Below, piece after piece: positions 14,302 to 22,348 of a stretch of DNA of 32,630 bases (position 1 is its first letter; each line of letters starts with the position of its first letter). The notes below the pieces were generated by a model that did not search any database, was not told the DNA's origin, and saw nothing but the letters and a program-made list of their open reading frames with translations. A program made the position numbers and the translations under genes. This stretch comes from Syntrophorhabdaceae bacterium (GTDB lineage Bacteria; Desulfobacterota; Syntrophorhabdia; Syntrophorhabdales; Syntrophorhabdaceae). The stretch spans positions 1 to 32,630 of the forward strand of contig DATKMQ010000051.1 of assembly GCA_035541755.1 (NCBI GenBank), read 5' to 3'.

Positions 14302-14706
14302 TTAGCGCAGTATCCAGTGAATTGAAGCGAAACAGATAATAGTAAATGCAGCGATAGCGGCTGCGATTGTCTCCCACTCCCACTTATTTTCTTTAATGAT
14401 CTCTTTCCAATCGCAACTTGTGCAGTACACTATCTTACGTCCAATGAACTTGAGGAACCATTCCATTACGTGCCCTTTTGCGTTTCGCCTCGCCTCCTGG
14501 TTGCAGACCGGACACCGTAACGCGGTCAGCGCTGTCCTCAGGTACAAGGCGTCCATGGTCACTGTGTTCTCGGGCATATATTGCATCTTTCTTACAGGAG
14601 GCATATGGTCGGCAAAAAAATCCAGGTTCTTGAGGCCTCTATGCGACTCCTCTACGGATACACCAAGATTAACATGCTGGTCTTCAGACACGTTCTCTTT
14701 TCCCAT
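14302..14706 (-). CDS. Small zinc-ribbon protein with a C-terminal membrane anchor
   Basis: A 134-residue protein from ATG 14706, with GGGGGAG six bases upstream. Two CxxC knuckles (Cys65/Cys68 in C-P-V-C, Cys95/Cys98 in C-T-S-C) are spaced like a rubredoxin-type zinc ribbon. After a charged linker, residues ~113-133 form one hydrophobic segment (A-A-A-I-A-A-F-T-I-I-C-F-A). This predicts a tail-anchored protein with the ribbon in the cytoplasm. The first 60 residues are acidic and probably disordered. I recognise no family. The good ribosome site, intact motifs and low overlap with other frames favour a real gene. Confidence 0.6.
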   Translation of the reverse strand: MGKENVSEDQHVNLGVSVEESHRGLKNLDFFADHMPPVRKMQYMPENTVTMDALYLRTALTALRCPVCNQEARRNAKGHVMEWFLKFIGRKIVYCTSCDWKEIIKENKWEWETIAAAIAAFTIICFASIHWILR

Positions 14707-14890
14707 TCACTCCCCCACAAAATTATCGTCACACTGCGCGAGATAAGGCCTCGTCAGGCCAATCACCGATGAGAACCTAACGAACGTCACGTTCCCGATC
14801 CATATATTGCCTGACAAGCGCTCTTCCAATCTCTGTATTTCCCAATACTTACAGGGTACCGCAAAAACAATTAGGATGTCAAAGCAAAAA

Positions 14891-14962
14891 TTTTCTCACG
14901 GACAAATGGTGGCTGCATTTTTTCGTTCGCATCCGGTGACACTTTCTCGCCGCGTGAGAAAA
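14891..14962. repeat. Wide inverted repeat in the 14707-15062 gap
   Basis: Perfect 10-base arms TTTTCTCACG (14891-14900) and CGTGAGAAAA (14953-14962) lie 52 bases apart, followed by a GTTTTTTGTTG stretch at 14970-14980. The surrounding 356-base gap holds no gene I can support; a 76-codon plus-strand frame at 14807 has no ribosome site and an unlikely composition. The arms may form a long-range stem or mark a small decayed element. Confidence 0.35.
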
Positions 14963-15062
14963 ATAGATGGCGTTTTTTGTTGTTCGGGAAAGCTCGCACA
15001 CGCCAAAACAAAGGGCCTGGCGCATGCCGTAGCTTAAGCATTTGACGCTACTCAAGAGCGCC

Positions 15063-15653
15063 TCACATCCTGCTCCCTTTTTGCAGGGCCGCTATGAGCT
15101 CGTCTGTGGTACAGACTGTGCTTGCCCGGGGAAGAATTGTTATAAGTGCGACTTCATGTGCGCCCACGTCCGCATCCGAGCAACAATCCCCCAACACGAT
15201 GAGTCGAAAATCACGATCGAAGGCATCGCGGACGGTCGATTCCACGCTTACGAGCGTGCTCACCCCGGCAAGGATGAGCGTATCGATCTCAGCCGTACGC
15301 AGGATAATTTCCAGGTCAGTGCCGAAAAAGGCGCTGGTTCTCCTCTTGGTCACAACGATGTCTTCCGACCTGACCTCTATTTCGGGGCAGATCTTTGCAT
15401 CAGGGTTTTTTTCCAGAAGCCTTCCAGCATTCTTCGTTCTACTCACCAGGGTATTACGCGCTGAGACTTCAGGGTATCCGGGACGATAACCAACAGTCAC
15501 ATGCATGACAGGAACATGAGCGTTCCGTGCGGCGCTTATGGCCCTGCCGAGATTGGCAAGGACCTTGACCTGCTCTGAGTGCGGCAGCATGCCCACAATC
15601 CCCACTTGAATGTCTATCAGGATTAAAGCAGATGAACGAAGTTCAATCTCCAT
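15063..15653 (-). CDS. Isochorismatase-like hydrolase with serine at the cysteine position
   Basis: A 196-residue protein from ATG 15653, with AAAAGGAG seven bases upstream. The fold is clear: A-L-I-L-I-D-I-Q (catalytic Asp14), V-T-K-R-R-T-S-A-F (Lys103), and the strand-turn L-I-L-A-G-V-S-T-L-V-S-V-E-S-T. In the cysteine-hydrolase branch (nicotinamidase, N-carbamoyl amidohydrolases) this turn carries the nucleophilic Cys; here the codon is AGC, giving Ser136. True isochorismatases also lack the cysteine at this point, with glycine instead, so an enzyme acting on a vinyl ether or another non-amide substrate is possible, as is an inactive protein. It stands alone between the zinc-ribbon gene and the kinase, and no siderophore genes are nearby. 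The 254-base gap upstream (15654-15907) shows nothing I can support. Confidence 0.85.
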   Translation of the reverse strand: MEIELRSSALILIDIQVGIVGMLPHSEQVKVLANLGRAISAARNAHVPVMHVTVGYRPGYPEVSARNTLVSRTKNAGRLLEKNPDAKICPEIEVRSEDIVVTKRRTSAFFGTDLEIILRTAEIDTLILAGVSTLVSVESTVRDAFDRDFRLIVLGDCCSDADVGAHEVALITILPRASTVCTTDELIAALQKGSRM

Positions 15654-15907
15654 GCTCGCTCCTTTTAAAGAAAGAACAGTCTTCCCCGCCCAGTCTTTCT
15701 ATCAAGCACAGGTTGCAATTTCTTCGCCCGCGGCGCCTCATCCTCATCAATATAGCACAGCCGAAGAGCGCATGGAAGGGTTCCCGCGAGCCCTGAGATC
15801 AAACTTGACTGAATGAACATGCAAGAAGAAGCCTGATCGAGTGAGGATTTTACCTGCGAGGCAAGCATTGGGCTTTCGAAGGAAACGTGGATTATGATGA
15901 GAAATCC

Positions 15908-15937
15908 AGCGGGCTGCTTCTACGGGTAAAGCCCGCT
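15908..15937 (-). terminator. Possible terminator at the end of the kinase gene
   Basis: Arms AGCGGGCT (15908-15915) and AGCCCGCT (15930-15937) pair perfectly over 8 bases around a 14-base loop that contains the kinase stop codon. On the minus strand the downstream tail is GGATTTCTC, only weakly T-rich, so termination is plausible but not certain. Confidence 0.4.
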
Positions 15938-18900
15938 ATCCAGAACCTCTCTCACCTTCTGCAGGAGTGTGATGGGTGAGATTGGCTTCTGGAGAAAACT
16001 GAACTCCCCGTCCTGGATGCCTTTGTCGAGAACAACGTCCCTGGTATGTCCACTTATGAAGATCACCTTGACGCCTGGTTTGAGTGCAAGTATTTCATTA
16101 TAGGCTTCCCGCCCGTTCTTTTTCGGCATGACCGAGTCAAGAATGAGGAGGTGAACCTTATCGGCTTTTTTGAACTGTTCCACCGCATCCTGACCATCAA
16201 CTGCTTTAAGTGTCGTATACCCATAGTGCGTAAGTATCTTATCGATAAGCTCCCTCACTGCTTCGTTGTCCTCTCCGATCAGAATGATTTCGTTGCCTCC
16301 CTTAACGGATGCCGGTTTTGGTTGGTCTTCCCTTAAGGTTTCTTTTGCTGTTGGAAGGTAGATGTGGAAGGTCGTTCCCACGTGTGGTTCACTGTATACG
16401 GTGATATAGCCATCATGCTGTTTTACGATTCCATAGACGGTGGAGAGTCCGAGACCCGTTCCTTTTCCTGCTCCCTTGGTAGTGAAGAAGGGGTCAAAAA
16501 TTCTTTCCTTCGTGGCCTCATCCATGCCCATGCCCGTGTCCGAGACGGCAAGAAGCGCGTAGCACCCGGGTTTCCCGTAACCGTGGAGACGCTGGAACTC
16601 GTCGTCCAGGTCGATAAGCTGTGTCTCTATTGTAAAAGTACCGCCCTGCGGCATGGCATCCCTGGCATTGGTAGCAAGATTGAAGAGAATCTGATCGATC
16701 TGCGTTGCATCGGCCATGATGACAATATCCTGGCCTTCAAGGTGTGCGTTAACAGCAATATCCTCGGTGACAAGGCGTTTAAGAAGCTTCTCCGTCCCTC
16801 TGACGATCTCGTGCAGACTGACCGGCTCAAGCCTGATTCTCTGTTGCCTGCTGAAAGCGAGAAGGTTCTGCACAAGCTCTGCGGCCTTCTGTGAAGCCGC
16901 CAGAATCTGGTCCGCATAATCCCGTGACTTTCCGCGTTTAGCCTCCATCTGCAGGAGAGTGGCGTAGCCCACGAGGGCCGTAAGGATATTGTTGAAGTCG
17001 TGGGCAATGCCCCCGGCCAGGGTGCCAATGGCTTCCATTTTCTGTGCCTGGTGCAGTTGAGTCTCGAGGTGTGTTTTCTCCTGCTCGGCCCGTTTCAGAT
17101 CCGTTATGTCCACCAATGACGCCACGCTCCTGTCAGTACCCGGGATCACATCGACGACCACATATACATCCCGCACTTCTCCGGCTTTTGTCACAAACCG
17201 GAATCCGTATTGCTTTGAGGTGGCGTCAGGGCTCTTGCGGCGTAAATGATGAAAAGAGAGCATGTTTCCTTGATCGTCTTTGAACACAAACTCCATCCAG
17301 CTCTTTTTTCCTTCGACTTCATTTTTGGGATAGCCTGAAAGATGTTCAAACTCGACATTGCAAAGGCTGATTGTCGTGTCGTTTTCAATAATTACCGTCG
17401 CCGCTCCGGTATTCTCAAACACTGCGCGGTATCGCTTCTCAGACTGGGATAGTTCTGTTTGTGCCTGTTTCCGGTCCGTGATGTCCTGATTTATCCCATA
17501 CCTCATGATGACACGGCCCGAATCCTCTGTGGTGGCAGTCGCTCGTACCACAATATGCCGCACCTCGCCATCCCGCCTAATAATACGGTGCTCAATATCA
17601 GGCATGGATTCAGCGGTACCTCTCGCGATATTTTCCCTCACTGCCCGAGAGACAAACAGCTGATCGTCGGGATGGATAAATCGTTTTCTGTATTCTTCGA
17701 CTTCCATCCGGTATCCACCTTCCCGCTCCGCTGTGGTGCCGTAAAGGGCATAGAAGGGATCGTTGAGGATAAACACATTCTCTGCCGGGTCAAACTCCCA
17801 GTACACAACATTGGCAAGTTCCATGGCCTGGGACAATCGAAGTTCGCTCATGCGCAGGGCTTCTTCCGCCTTCTTCCGTCTGGTAATGTCTCTGGAAAAT
17901 ATTGATATTCCAAGGGTCCGGCCGTCCTGCTTCAGGAGATTAAAATTCATCTGCCTGACGTTGCCGGTAAACGTGACATCTTCTATCGTACAGGGAGCCT
18001 CCACGAGGCCTTTGCGGTAGAAACTCTGCCATTTTTCGATGACCCGTGATTCAGATTGCCACAGTTCGTCAAGCCCCATACCGACCTTCGGCTCGAGTCC
18101 CCGTTCAACCCTGAAGAAATCCTCAAACGCGCGGTTCCAGGTAAGCACGCGAAAAGACTCGGCGTCAACGGACCAGATTCTGTCGTCGGTGCTGTTGACA
18201 ATGGCAAGTGTCTGCGCCCGCGATTCGGCCAGCTCTTTAGTCATCTTGGCCCGCTCCGCCTGCATCCGAAGGAAGGTAATGCCGTAAGCCAGATCGCCCG
18301 TCAGTTCCTCAAGCAGGGTGATCTCGTCAGGAGTAAAAGAGCCTGCAACCCCGGAGTAAATGGTCAGGGCACCGAAAGCCTCTCCCTTCTCGTCTTTCAG
18401 CGGCAGAGCGATGGCGCAACGGTAGCCCCGGCTTAATGCCCTCTCGCGCCACGGGAGGACTTTCCCGTCTGTCGCAAAATCCTGCGTGTAAACCGGCTGC
18501 GCGCTTCGAATACTCGTTCCCGTAGGTCCCCGCCCTCGTTCAACGTCCGCCCACGTGACATGTGCATCGGATAGGTAATCATCTTCGGCCCCCGCCCACG
18601 CTATTGGACGGACGGACTTCTCCCCGTCTTTCTCGGCATACCCAACCCAGGCCATGCGATAGCCAGCCTCATCACAGATGATCCGACAGATGTCGGTGAG
18701 CAAAGTTTGTTCATCTTTTGCACGTAAGAGCGTCTGATTGCAGTTGGTGATGGCCCGTAATTCTCTGTTCAAGCGAAGAATCCTCTCTTCTGCTCGCTTG
18801 CGCTCGGTGATATCCTGGGCTATCCCGTATCTCTTGATGATACGGCCTGAATCGTCCCTGGCATTAGTCGCTCGGACCACGATATGTCGTACTTCCCCGT

Positions 18901-20044
18901 CGCGGCGGACAATACGGTGTTCGATAGGAGCTAAGAATCCGGAGTCGTATCCTGCTATAACGTGCTGTACAGCTTGATAGACAGGCAACTGATCGTCAGG
19001 ATGTACGAATCGTCTTCTGTATTCCCCCCTCTTCATCCTGTATCCACCTTCCTGCTCTGCTGTGGTGCCGTGAAAAGCATAAAAGGGATCGTTGAAGGTA
19101 TACACTTCTTGGGCAAGGTCAAACTCCCAGTAAACGATTTCAGCAAGCTCTATTGCCTGAGACAATCGAAGCTCGCTCCCGCGCAGGGCTTCTTCCATCT
19201 GTTTGCGTTCCGTGATATCTCGGGCTATGCCGATTACCTCTACCGCTTCACCTTTACTGTTGCGCACGGCTGACGTCTTAACCTCGGTCCATATGGTTGA
19301 TCCATCTTTGCAGTACAGTTCCACTTCCACAATCCGTGTCCGGTTCGGGTCTGCCGTTTTTGCCTTGTCAAGCTCCAGTTCCTCCCTGACAACCCTTTTC
19401 ACGGACTCTACGCTTTGAGCTGTCATAGAGCGGCTGATAGGTTGGCCGATAATCTCTTCGGGCGAAAACCCTCTTATTTTTGATACCGAGGGGCTGATAT
19501 ACCGGTACTTCATGTCCAGGCCAAAGGTGAAAATAACATCAGCGGTGTTATCGGCAAGCAGGCGGTATTTCTTCTCGTTTTCCTTTAATGCCTCTTCGGC
19601 GCGTTTGCGTTCGGTGATATCTACCAGGGTCCCCACTATTGCGGGCTCCCCTTCATACTCCGTGTAGGAACTATAGGCCTCAACATGCTTGATGTCCTGG
19701 TCTTTGGTAACTATCCTGAATTCATAATGGCGAGACGGCAATTCCCCCGATATCCTCTTAATCAGGCTCTCTCTCACTGTGGGCCAGTCTTCCGACAATA
19801 TTACGTCATTTACCCTCAATCTATCGATCACGTCCTCGACTCTGTACCCGAATATTTCGGCGCACCTCGGATTAACATATCTCAGTAACCCATCCTGTTG
19901 CATAAGATAAACACCGACAAGAGACTGTTTGGATAGCTCTCTGAAAATGATCTCAGATTTGGACCATTCCAGGTCTTTAATTCTCCGTCTTAATGCAGAT
20001 ATTTCTTCAAGGAGTTCCTGATCGGTTTTTGACGGATCATTCAT
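15920..20044 (-). CDS. Hybrid sensor histidine kinase with six PAS domains, GAF and receiver
   Basis: A 1374-residue soluble kinase (no membrane segment) from ATG 20044 with a GAGGAG site. Domains in order: short coiled coil (1-30), PAS (~32-148), PAS (~155-283), PAS_3 type (~288-418), GAF (~430-595), PAS (~608-725), PAS_3 type (~731-861), PAS (~868-985), dimerisation/HisKA with His1015 in G-G-I-A-H-D-F-N-N-I-L, HATPase_c (N-box N-A-R-D-A-M, D-T-G-M-G-M at 1169-1174, G-K-G-T-G-L-G-L at 1193-1200), and a receiver (~1252-1370) with Asp1303 in L-I-L-D-S-V-M-P and Lys1353. Each PAS ends in a D-I-T-x-x-K-x-A-E linker. The third and fifth PAS are near-copies. It is a cytoplasmic sensor, possibly redox or aromatic; no heme or flavin ligand can be assigned. 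No DNA-binding response regulator is adjacent, so the output must be elsewhere. Confidence 0.95.
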   Translation of the reverse strand: MNDPSKTDQELLEEISALRRRIKDLEWSKSEIIFRELSKQSLVGVYLMQQDGLLRYVNPRCAEIFGYRVEDVIDRLRVNDVILSEDWPTVRESLIKRISGELPSRHYEFRIVTKDQDIKHVEAYSSYTEYEGEPAIVGTLVDITERKRAEEALKENEKKYRLLADNTADVIFTFGLDMKYRYISPSVSKIRGFSPEEIIGQPISRSMTAQSVESVKRVVREELELDKAKTADPNRTRIVEVELYCKDGSTIWTEVKTSAVRNSKGEAVEVIGIARDITERKQMEEALRGSELRLSQAIELAEIVYWEFDLAQEVYTFNDPFYAFHGTTAEQEGGYRMKRGEYRRRFVHPDDQLPVYQAVQHVIAGYDSGFLAPIEHRIVRRDGEVRHIVVRATNARDDSGRIIKRYGIAQDITERKRAEERILRLNRELRAITNCNQTLLRAKDEQTLLTDICRIICDEAGYRMAWVGYAEKDGEKSVRPIAWAGAEDDYLSDAHVTWADVERGRGPTGTSIRSAQPVYTQDFATDGKVLPWRERALSRGYRCAIALPLKDEKGEAFGALTIYSGVAGSFTPDEITLLEELTGDLAYGITFLRMQAERAKMTKELAESRAQTLAIVNSTDDRIWSVDAESFRVLTWNRAFEDFFRVERGLEPKVGMGLDELWQSESRVIEKWQSFYRKGLVEAPCTIEDVTFTGNVRQMNFNLLKQDGRTLGISIFSRDITRRKKAEEALRMSELRLSQAMELANVVYWEFDPAENVFILNDPFYALYGTTAEREGGYRMEVEEYRKRFIHPDDQLFVSRAVRENIARGTAESMPDIEHRIIRRDGEVRHIVVRATATTEDSGRVIMRYGINQDITDRKQAQTELSQSEKRYRAVFENTGAATVIIENDTTISLCNVEFEHLSGYPKNEVEGKKSWMEFVFKDDQGNMLSFHHLRRKSPDATSKQYGFRFVTKAGEVRDVYVVVDVIPGTDRSVASLVDITDLKRAEQEKTHLETQLHQAQKMEAIGTLAGGIAHDFNNILTALVGYATLLQMEAKRGKSRDYADQILAASQKAAELVQNLLAFSRQQRIRLEPVSLHEIVRGTEKLLKRLVTEDIAVNAHLEGQDIVIMADATQIDQILFNLATNARDAMPQGGTFTIETQLIDLDDEFQRLHGYGKPGCYALLAVSDTGMGMDEATKERIFDPFFTTKGAGKGTGLGLSTVYGIVKQHDGYITVYSEPHVGTTFHIYLPTAKETLREDQPKPASVKGGNEIILIGEDNEAVRELIDKILTHYGYTTLKAVDGQDAVEQFKKADKVHLLILDSVMPKKNGREAYNEILALKPGVKVIFISGHTRDVVLDKGIQDGEFSFLQKPISPITLLQKVREVLDSGLYP

Positions 20045-20080
20045 ACTGGCTCCTCTCTGATGATCAACAATGCTGATAGA

Positions 20081-20108
20081 TTCAAGGTATTACACCTATT
20101 ACCTTGAA
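20081..20108. promoter_or_regulatory. Palindromic site upstream of the kinase
   Basis: Perfect 9-base arms TTCAAGGTA (20081-20089) and TACCTTGAA (20100-20108) with a 10-base spacer, 37-64 bases upstream of the kinase start. The size and symmetry suit a dimeric repressor or activator site, or a 5' UTR hairpin. I saw no second copy in the window. Apart from this site and the promoter at 20337-20365, the 20045-20405 gap holds nothing I recognise. Confidence 0.45.
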
Positions 20109-20336
20109 CACATGCCAGAATATACTATTTCATGGCCTCCTCAATACCGGACCACTGTTGACTGTATAACCGACAATGCTGTTTTTGTCAATGCGAATCG
20201 GGCGTGAACAAGTGCCGTGGATAATATGCGTCGTTCAATGCTGCAGTGGAGATACCGCTCGCGAGTGCCTTATTCGGGAATTGAACGATATCTGCATTCC
20301 GCAGGCATTGAGTCTCGTGCTGTAATGCGAAAGCGG

Positions 20337-20365
20337 TTGACGTCAAAGTCGCGTAAGGCTACAAT
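20337..20365 (+). promoter_or_regulatory. Sigma-70 promoter of the SnoaL-like gene
   Basis: -35 TTGACG (20337-20342), 17-base spacer, -10 TACAAT (20360-20365). Each hexamer matches consensus at five of six positions. The predicted start near 20372 leaves a leader of about 34 bases before the ATG at 20406. Confidence 0.75.
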
Positions 20366-20405
20366 TGACGTTGCAGGAACCAAATATCCAGGAAAGGAGA
20401 ACCAT

Positions 20406-21107
20406 ATGGGATTGGAGGAACTCGAGGCAAGGATCAGGCTTCTTGAAGAACGGGTCACGTCTCAAGAAAAAAAGCTTAGAACTTTAGAGGACATTGAAGA
20501 GATAGAGAGACTGCAGAGAGCATACGGCTACTATATAGAACATTGGATGGCCGGGGAGATAATCGATCTTTTCTCTGACGGACCCGATGCGTCATTGACG
20601 CTCGCTGCAGGCACATATCTCGGCAAGAGTCGGATCAAACAATATTTCGAACATTACAAGAACCAAAATAACGAATTCATGCATCAGGTGATGCAGCTTC
20701 AGGGCATCATCGACGTGAATCCGGACGGTCAAACGGCAAAGGGACAGTGGTATGGCTTCGGCGCAGTGGCCATACCTGTAGAGAAAGGAGTGATACAGGA
20801 GTTCTTTGGCGGGATATACGGTGTTGACTACGTGAAGGAGGGTGGCATATGGAAGCTTAAGAAACTCCGCTTCGATCAGGTGTTCAGCTGTACGCCGCTT
20901 AGAGGTTGGGTGAAACCGGAACGCGTGGTGGCGGCCCCGGACGGCCCGAGCGCCTCTCTGCTCAAGGCTGATATACCCCGCACCTTTAGCCTCCGTTACC
21001 CTTCGGGATATATCTTTCCCTTCCATTTCAAGCATCCCGTCACGGGCAAGGAAACGAGTGAGAGAGCACACAATGCGGCCATTGATGAGCAGAAGAAAAC
21101 GAGCTGA
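20406..21107 (+). CDS. SnoaL-like (NTF2-fold) protein with N-terminal coiled coil
   Basis: A 233-residue protein from ATG 20406, with AGGAAAGGAG directly upstream. The frame is open to 20217, but the promoter at 20337-20365 lies inside that extension, which decides the start. Residues 1-35 form heptads rich in Leu and Glu (coiled coil). Residues ~33-165 match the SnoaL-like cone fold: I-E-R-L-Q-R-A-Y-G-Y-Y-I-E, then L-F-S-D-G-P-D-A-S-L-T, G-K-S-R-I-K-Q-Y-F, H-Q-V-M-Q-L-Q, W-Y-G-F-G and W-K-L-K-K-L-R-F-D. Such proteins are cyclases, dehydratases, hydrolases or ligand binders. The C-terminal ~65 residues are proline- and aromatic-rich and not recognised. No metabolic partners are adjacent, so the function is open. 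Confidence 0.82.
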   Translation: MGLEELEARIRLLEERVTSQEKKLRTLEDIEEIERLQRAYGYYIEHWMAGEIIDLFSDGPDASLTLAAGTYLGKSRIKQYFEHYKNQNNEFMHQVMQLQGIIDVNPDGQTAKGQWYGFGAVAIPVEKGVIQEFFGGIYGVDYVKEGGIWKLKKLRFDQVFSCTPLRGWVKPERVVAAPDGPSASLLKADIPRTFSLRYPSGYIFPFHFKHPVTGKETSERAHNAAIDEQKKTS

Positions 21108-21197
21108 GAAGAGAAACTTAAAGCGGTTGGGGTTTGGAAAGGAACGTTTTCGAAAGAAAAGCCGGTAAAAGACTGTTTGATTTAAAGACATTTAAAA

Positions 21198-21279
21198 TGC
21201 CGAAGGCGGGATTTGAACCCGCACGAGTTTCCCCGCCACCCCCTCAAGATGGTGTGTCTGCCAATTCCACCACTTCGGC
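21198..21279 (-). tRNA. tRNA-Leu (anticodon GAG)
   Basis: Read on the minus strand, this is a class II tRNA of 82 nt: acceptor GCCGAAG / CTTCGGC with discriminator A, D-arm T-G-G-T-G-G-A-A-T-T-G-G-C-A-G-A, anticodon stem CCATC / GGTGG around loop TTGAGGG (anticodon GAG), a long variable arm, and a T-arm with GTTCAAATC. The 3' CCA is not encoded. It lies just downstream of secG on the same strand and may be processed from that transcript. Confidence 0.97.
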
Positions 21280-21281
21280 AA

Positions 21282-21593
21282 TTATTTCTGAGGCTGAGGC
21301 TGAGCCGGCGCCGCCGGCACATTCTCTCCTGCTTTCACGGGAACATTTCTCACGGTGCTTTCTCTATGCCCGTAAATGAACGCCAGAGATAAACTGGTCA
21401 GCATAAACACGATGATCGCGCCCGTAGTAAGTTTCGTCATGAACCCGGACGATCCCGAACTTCCGAAAAGCGTCTGGCTTGATCCTCCTCCGAAGGCGGC
21501 CCCAATCTCGGAACCCCTGCCCGTCTGGAGAAGCACGATCAGGATGAGGGCTATGGCAACCAGTATGTGCACCACTGCGATTACTGTTATCAT
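21282..21593 (-). CDS. secG: Protein translocase subunit SecG
   Basis: A 103-residue membrane protein, the small accessory subunit of the SecYEG channel. Two hydrophobic segments (about residues 2-22 and 54-74) flank the typical G-R-G-S-E-I-G-A-A-F-G-G-G-S-S-Q-T-L-F-G-S loop. The C-terminus is a proline/alanine/glutamine tail. Its ATG overlaps the tpiA stop by four bases, indicating translational coupling. The order tpiA-secG-tRNA-Leu is common in bacteria. Confidence 0.95.
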   Translation of the reverse strand: MITVIAVVHILVAIALILIVLLQTGRGSEIGAAFGGGSSQTLFGSSGSSGFMTKLTTGAIIVFMLTSLSLAFIYGHRESTVRNVPVKAGENVPAAPAQPQPQK

Positions 21594-22348
21594 CTTGTTT
21601 TCTCCATTGCGCTTTTTATTATAGCAACAAAGCTCTCCGATTTCAAGGATGCTCCGCCAACGAGCGCTCCATCAATGTTTTCCATAGCCATGAGCTCTCC
21701 CGCATTTTCAGCGGTCACGCTGCCGCCGTAGAGTATTCTCACGTTACCCGCGGCATCTGAATACTTCTCCCCCACCACGCTGCGTATGAAATGATGCACT
21801 TCCTCGGCTTCCATGGGGGTCGCGTTCTTGCCGGTGCCGATAGCCCACACAGGTTCGTAGGCTATGACCACATCATCGAGACTTTCTATACCGATGAGCG
21901 CTTTTTTCACCTGGATGCCTACAACGAATTCGGTAATCTGTTTTGTCCGCTCATCTTCGGTCTCGCCCACGCATATAATGGGTTTCAAGCCCGCGCTCAA
22001 GCTCTTTTTTGTCTTAAGATTCACCGCCTCATCGGTCTCATGGAAATATTTTCTCCTCTCCGAATGGCCGATGATCACATAGGTACAGCCGGCGTCCTTG
22101 AGCATGGCAGGTGATATTTCGCCTGTGTAAGCGCCCTTATCTTCATAGAAGATATTCTGCGCCGCAAGCTTGACCGGGGAACCCTTGATGATTTCATTGA
22201 CAGCTGCGAGCGAAGTGAAGGGCGGAGCAAGGACCACGTCACCTCCGGCAACCTGAGGCGTGGCGTCTTTGATGCTCCTTGCAAGCAGGACCGCTTCCTT
22301 CGTGGTATTGTTCATCTTCCAGTTGCCGGCAACCATGAAGCCTCTCAT
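21590..22348 (-). CDS. tpiA: Triosephosphate isomerase
   Basis: A 252-residue glycolytic enzyme of normal length that interconverts dihydroxyacetone phosphate and glyceraldehyde 3-phosphate. Catalytic residues are in place: Lys11 in G-N-W-K-M-N, His95 in I-I-G-H-S-E-R-R, Glu165 in A-Y-E-P-V-W-A-I-G-T-G, with the phosphate-binding L-Y-G-G-S-V and L-V-G-G-A-S near the end. It overlaps pgk upstream and secG downstream by four bases each, so the unit is tightly coupled. Confidence 0.98.
   Translation of the reverse strand: MRGFMVAGNWKMNNTTKEAVLLARSIKDATPQVAGGDVVLAPPFTSLAAVNEIIKGSPVKLAAQNIFYEDKGAYTGEISPAMLKDAGCTYVIIGHSERRKYFHETDEAVNLKTKKSLSAGLKPIICVGETEDERTKQITEFVVGIQVKKALIGIESLDDVVIAYEPVWAIGTGKNATPMEAEEVHHFIRSVVGEKYSDAAGNVRILYGGSVTAENAGELMAMENIDGALVGGASLKSESFVAIIKSAMEKTR

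Noticed and set aside
14807-15037. A 76-codon plus-strand frame in the 14707-15062 gap
   Set aside because: No ribosome site, cysteine- and basic-rich composition, and it spans the inverted repeat at 14891-14962.
15665-15868. A 67-codon minus-strand frame upstream of the isochorismatase-like gene
   Set aside because: No ribosome site and no recognisable pattern; likely chance.
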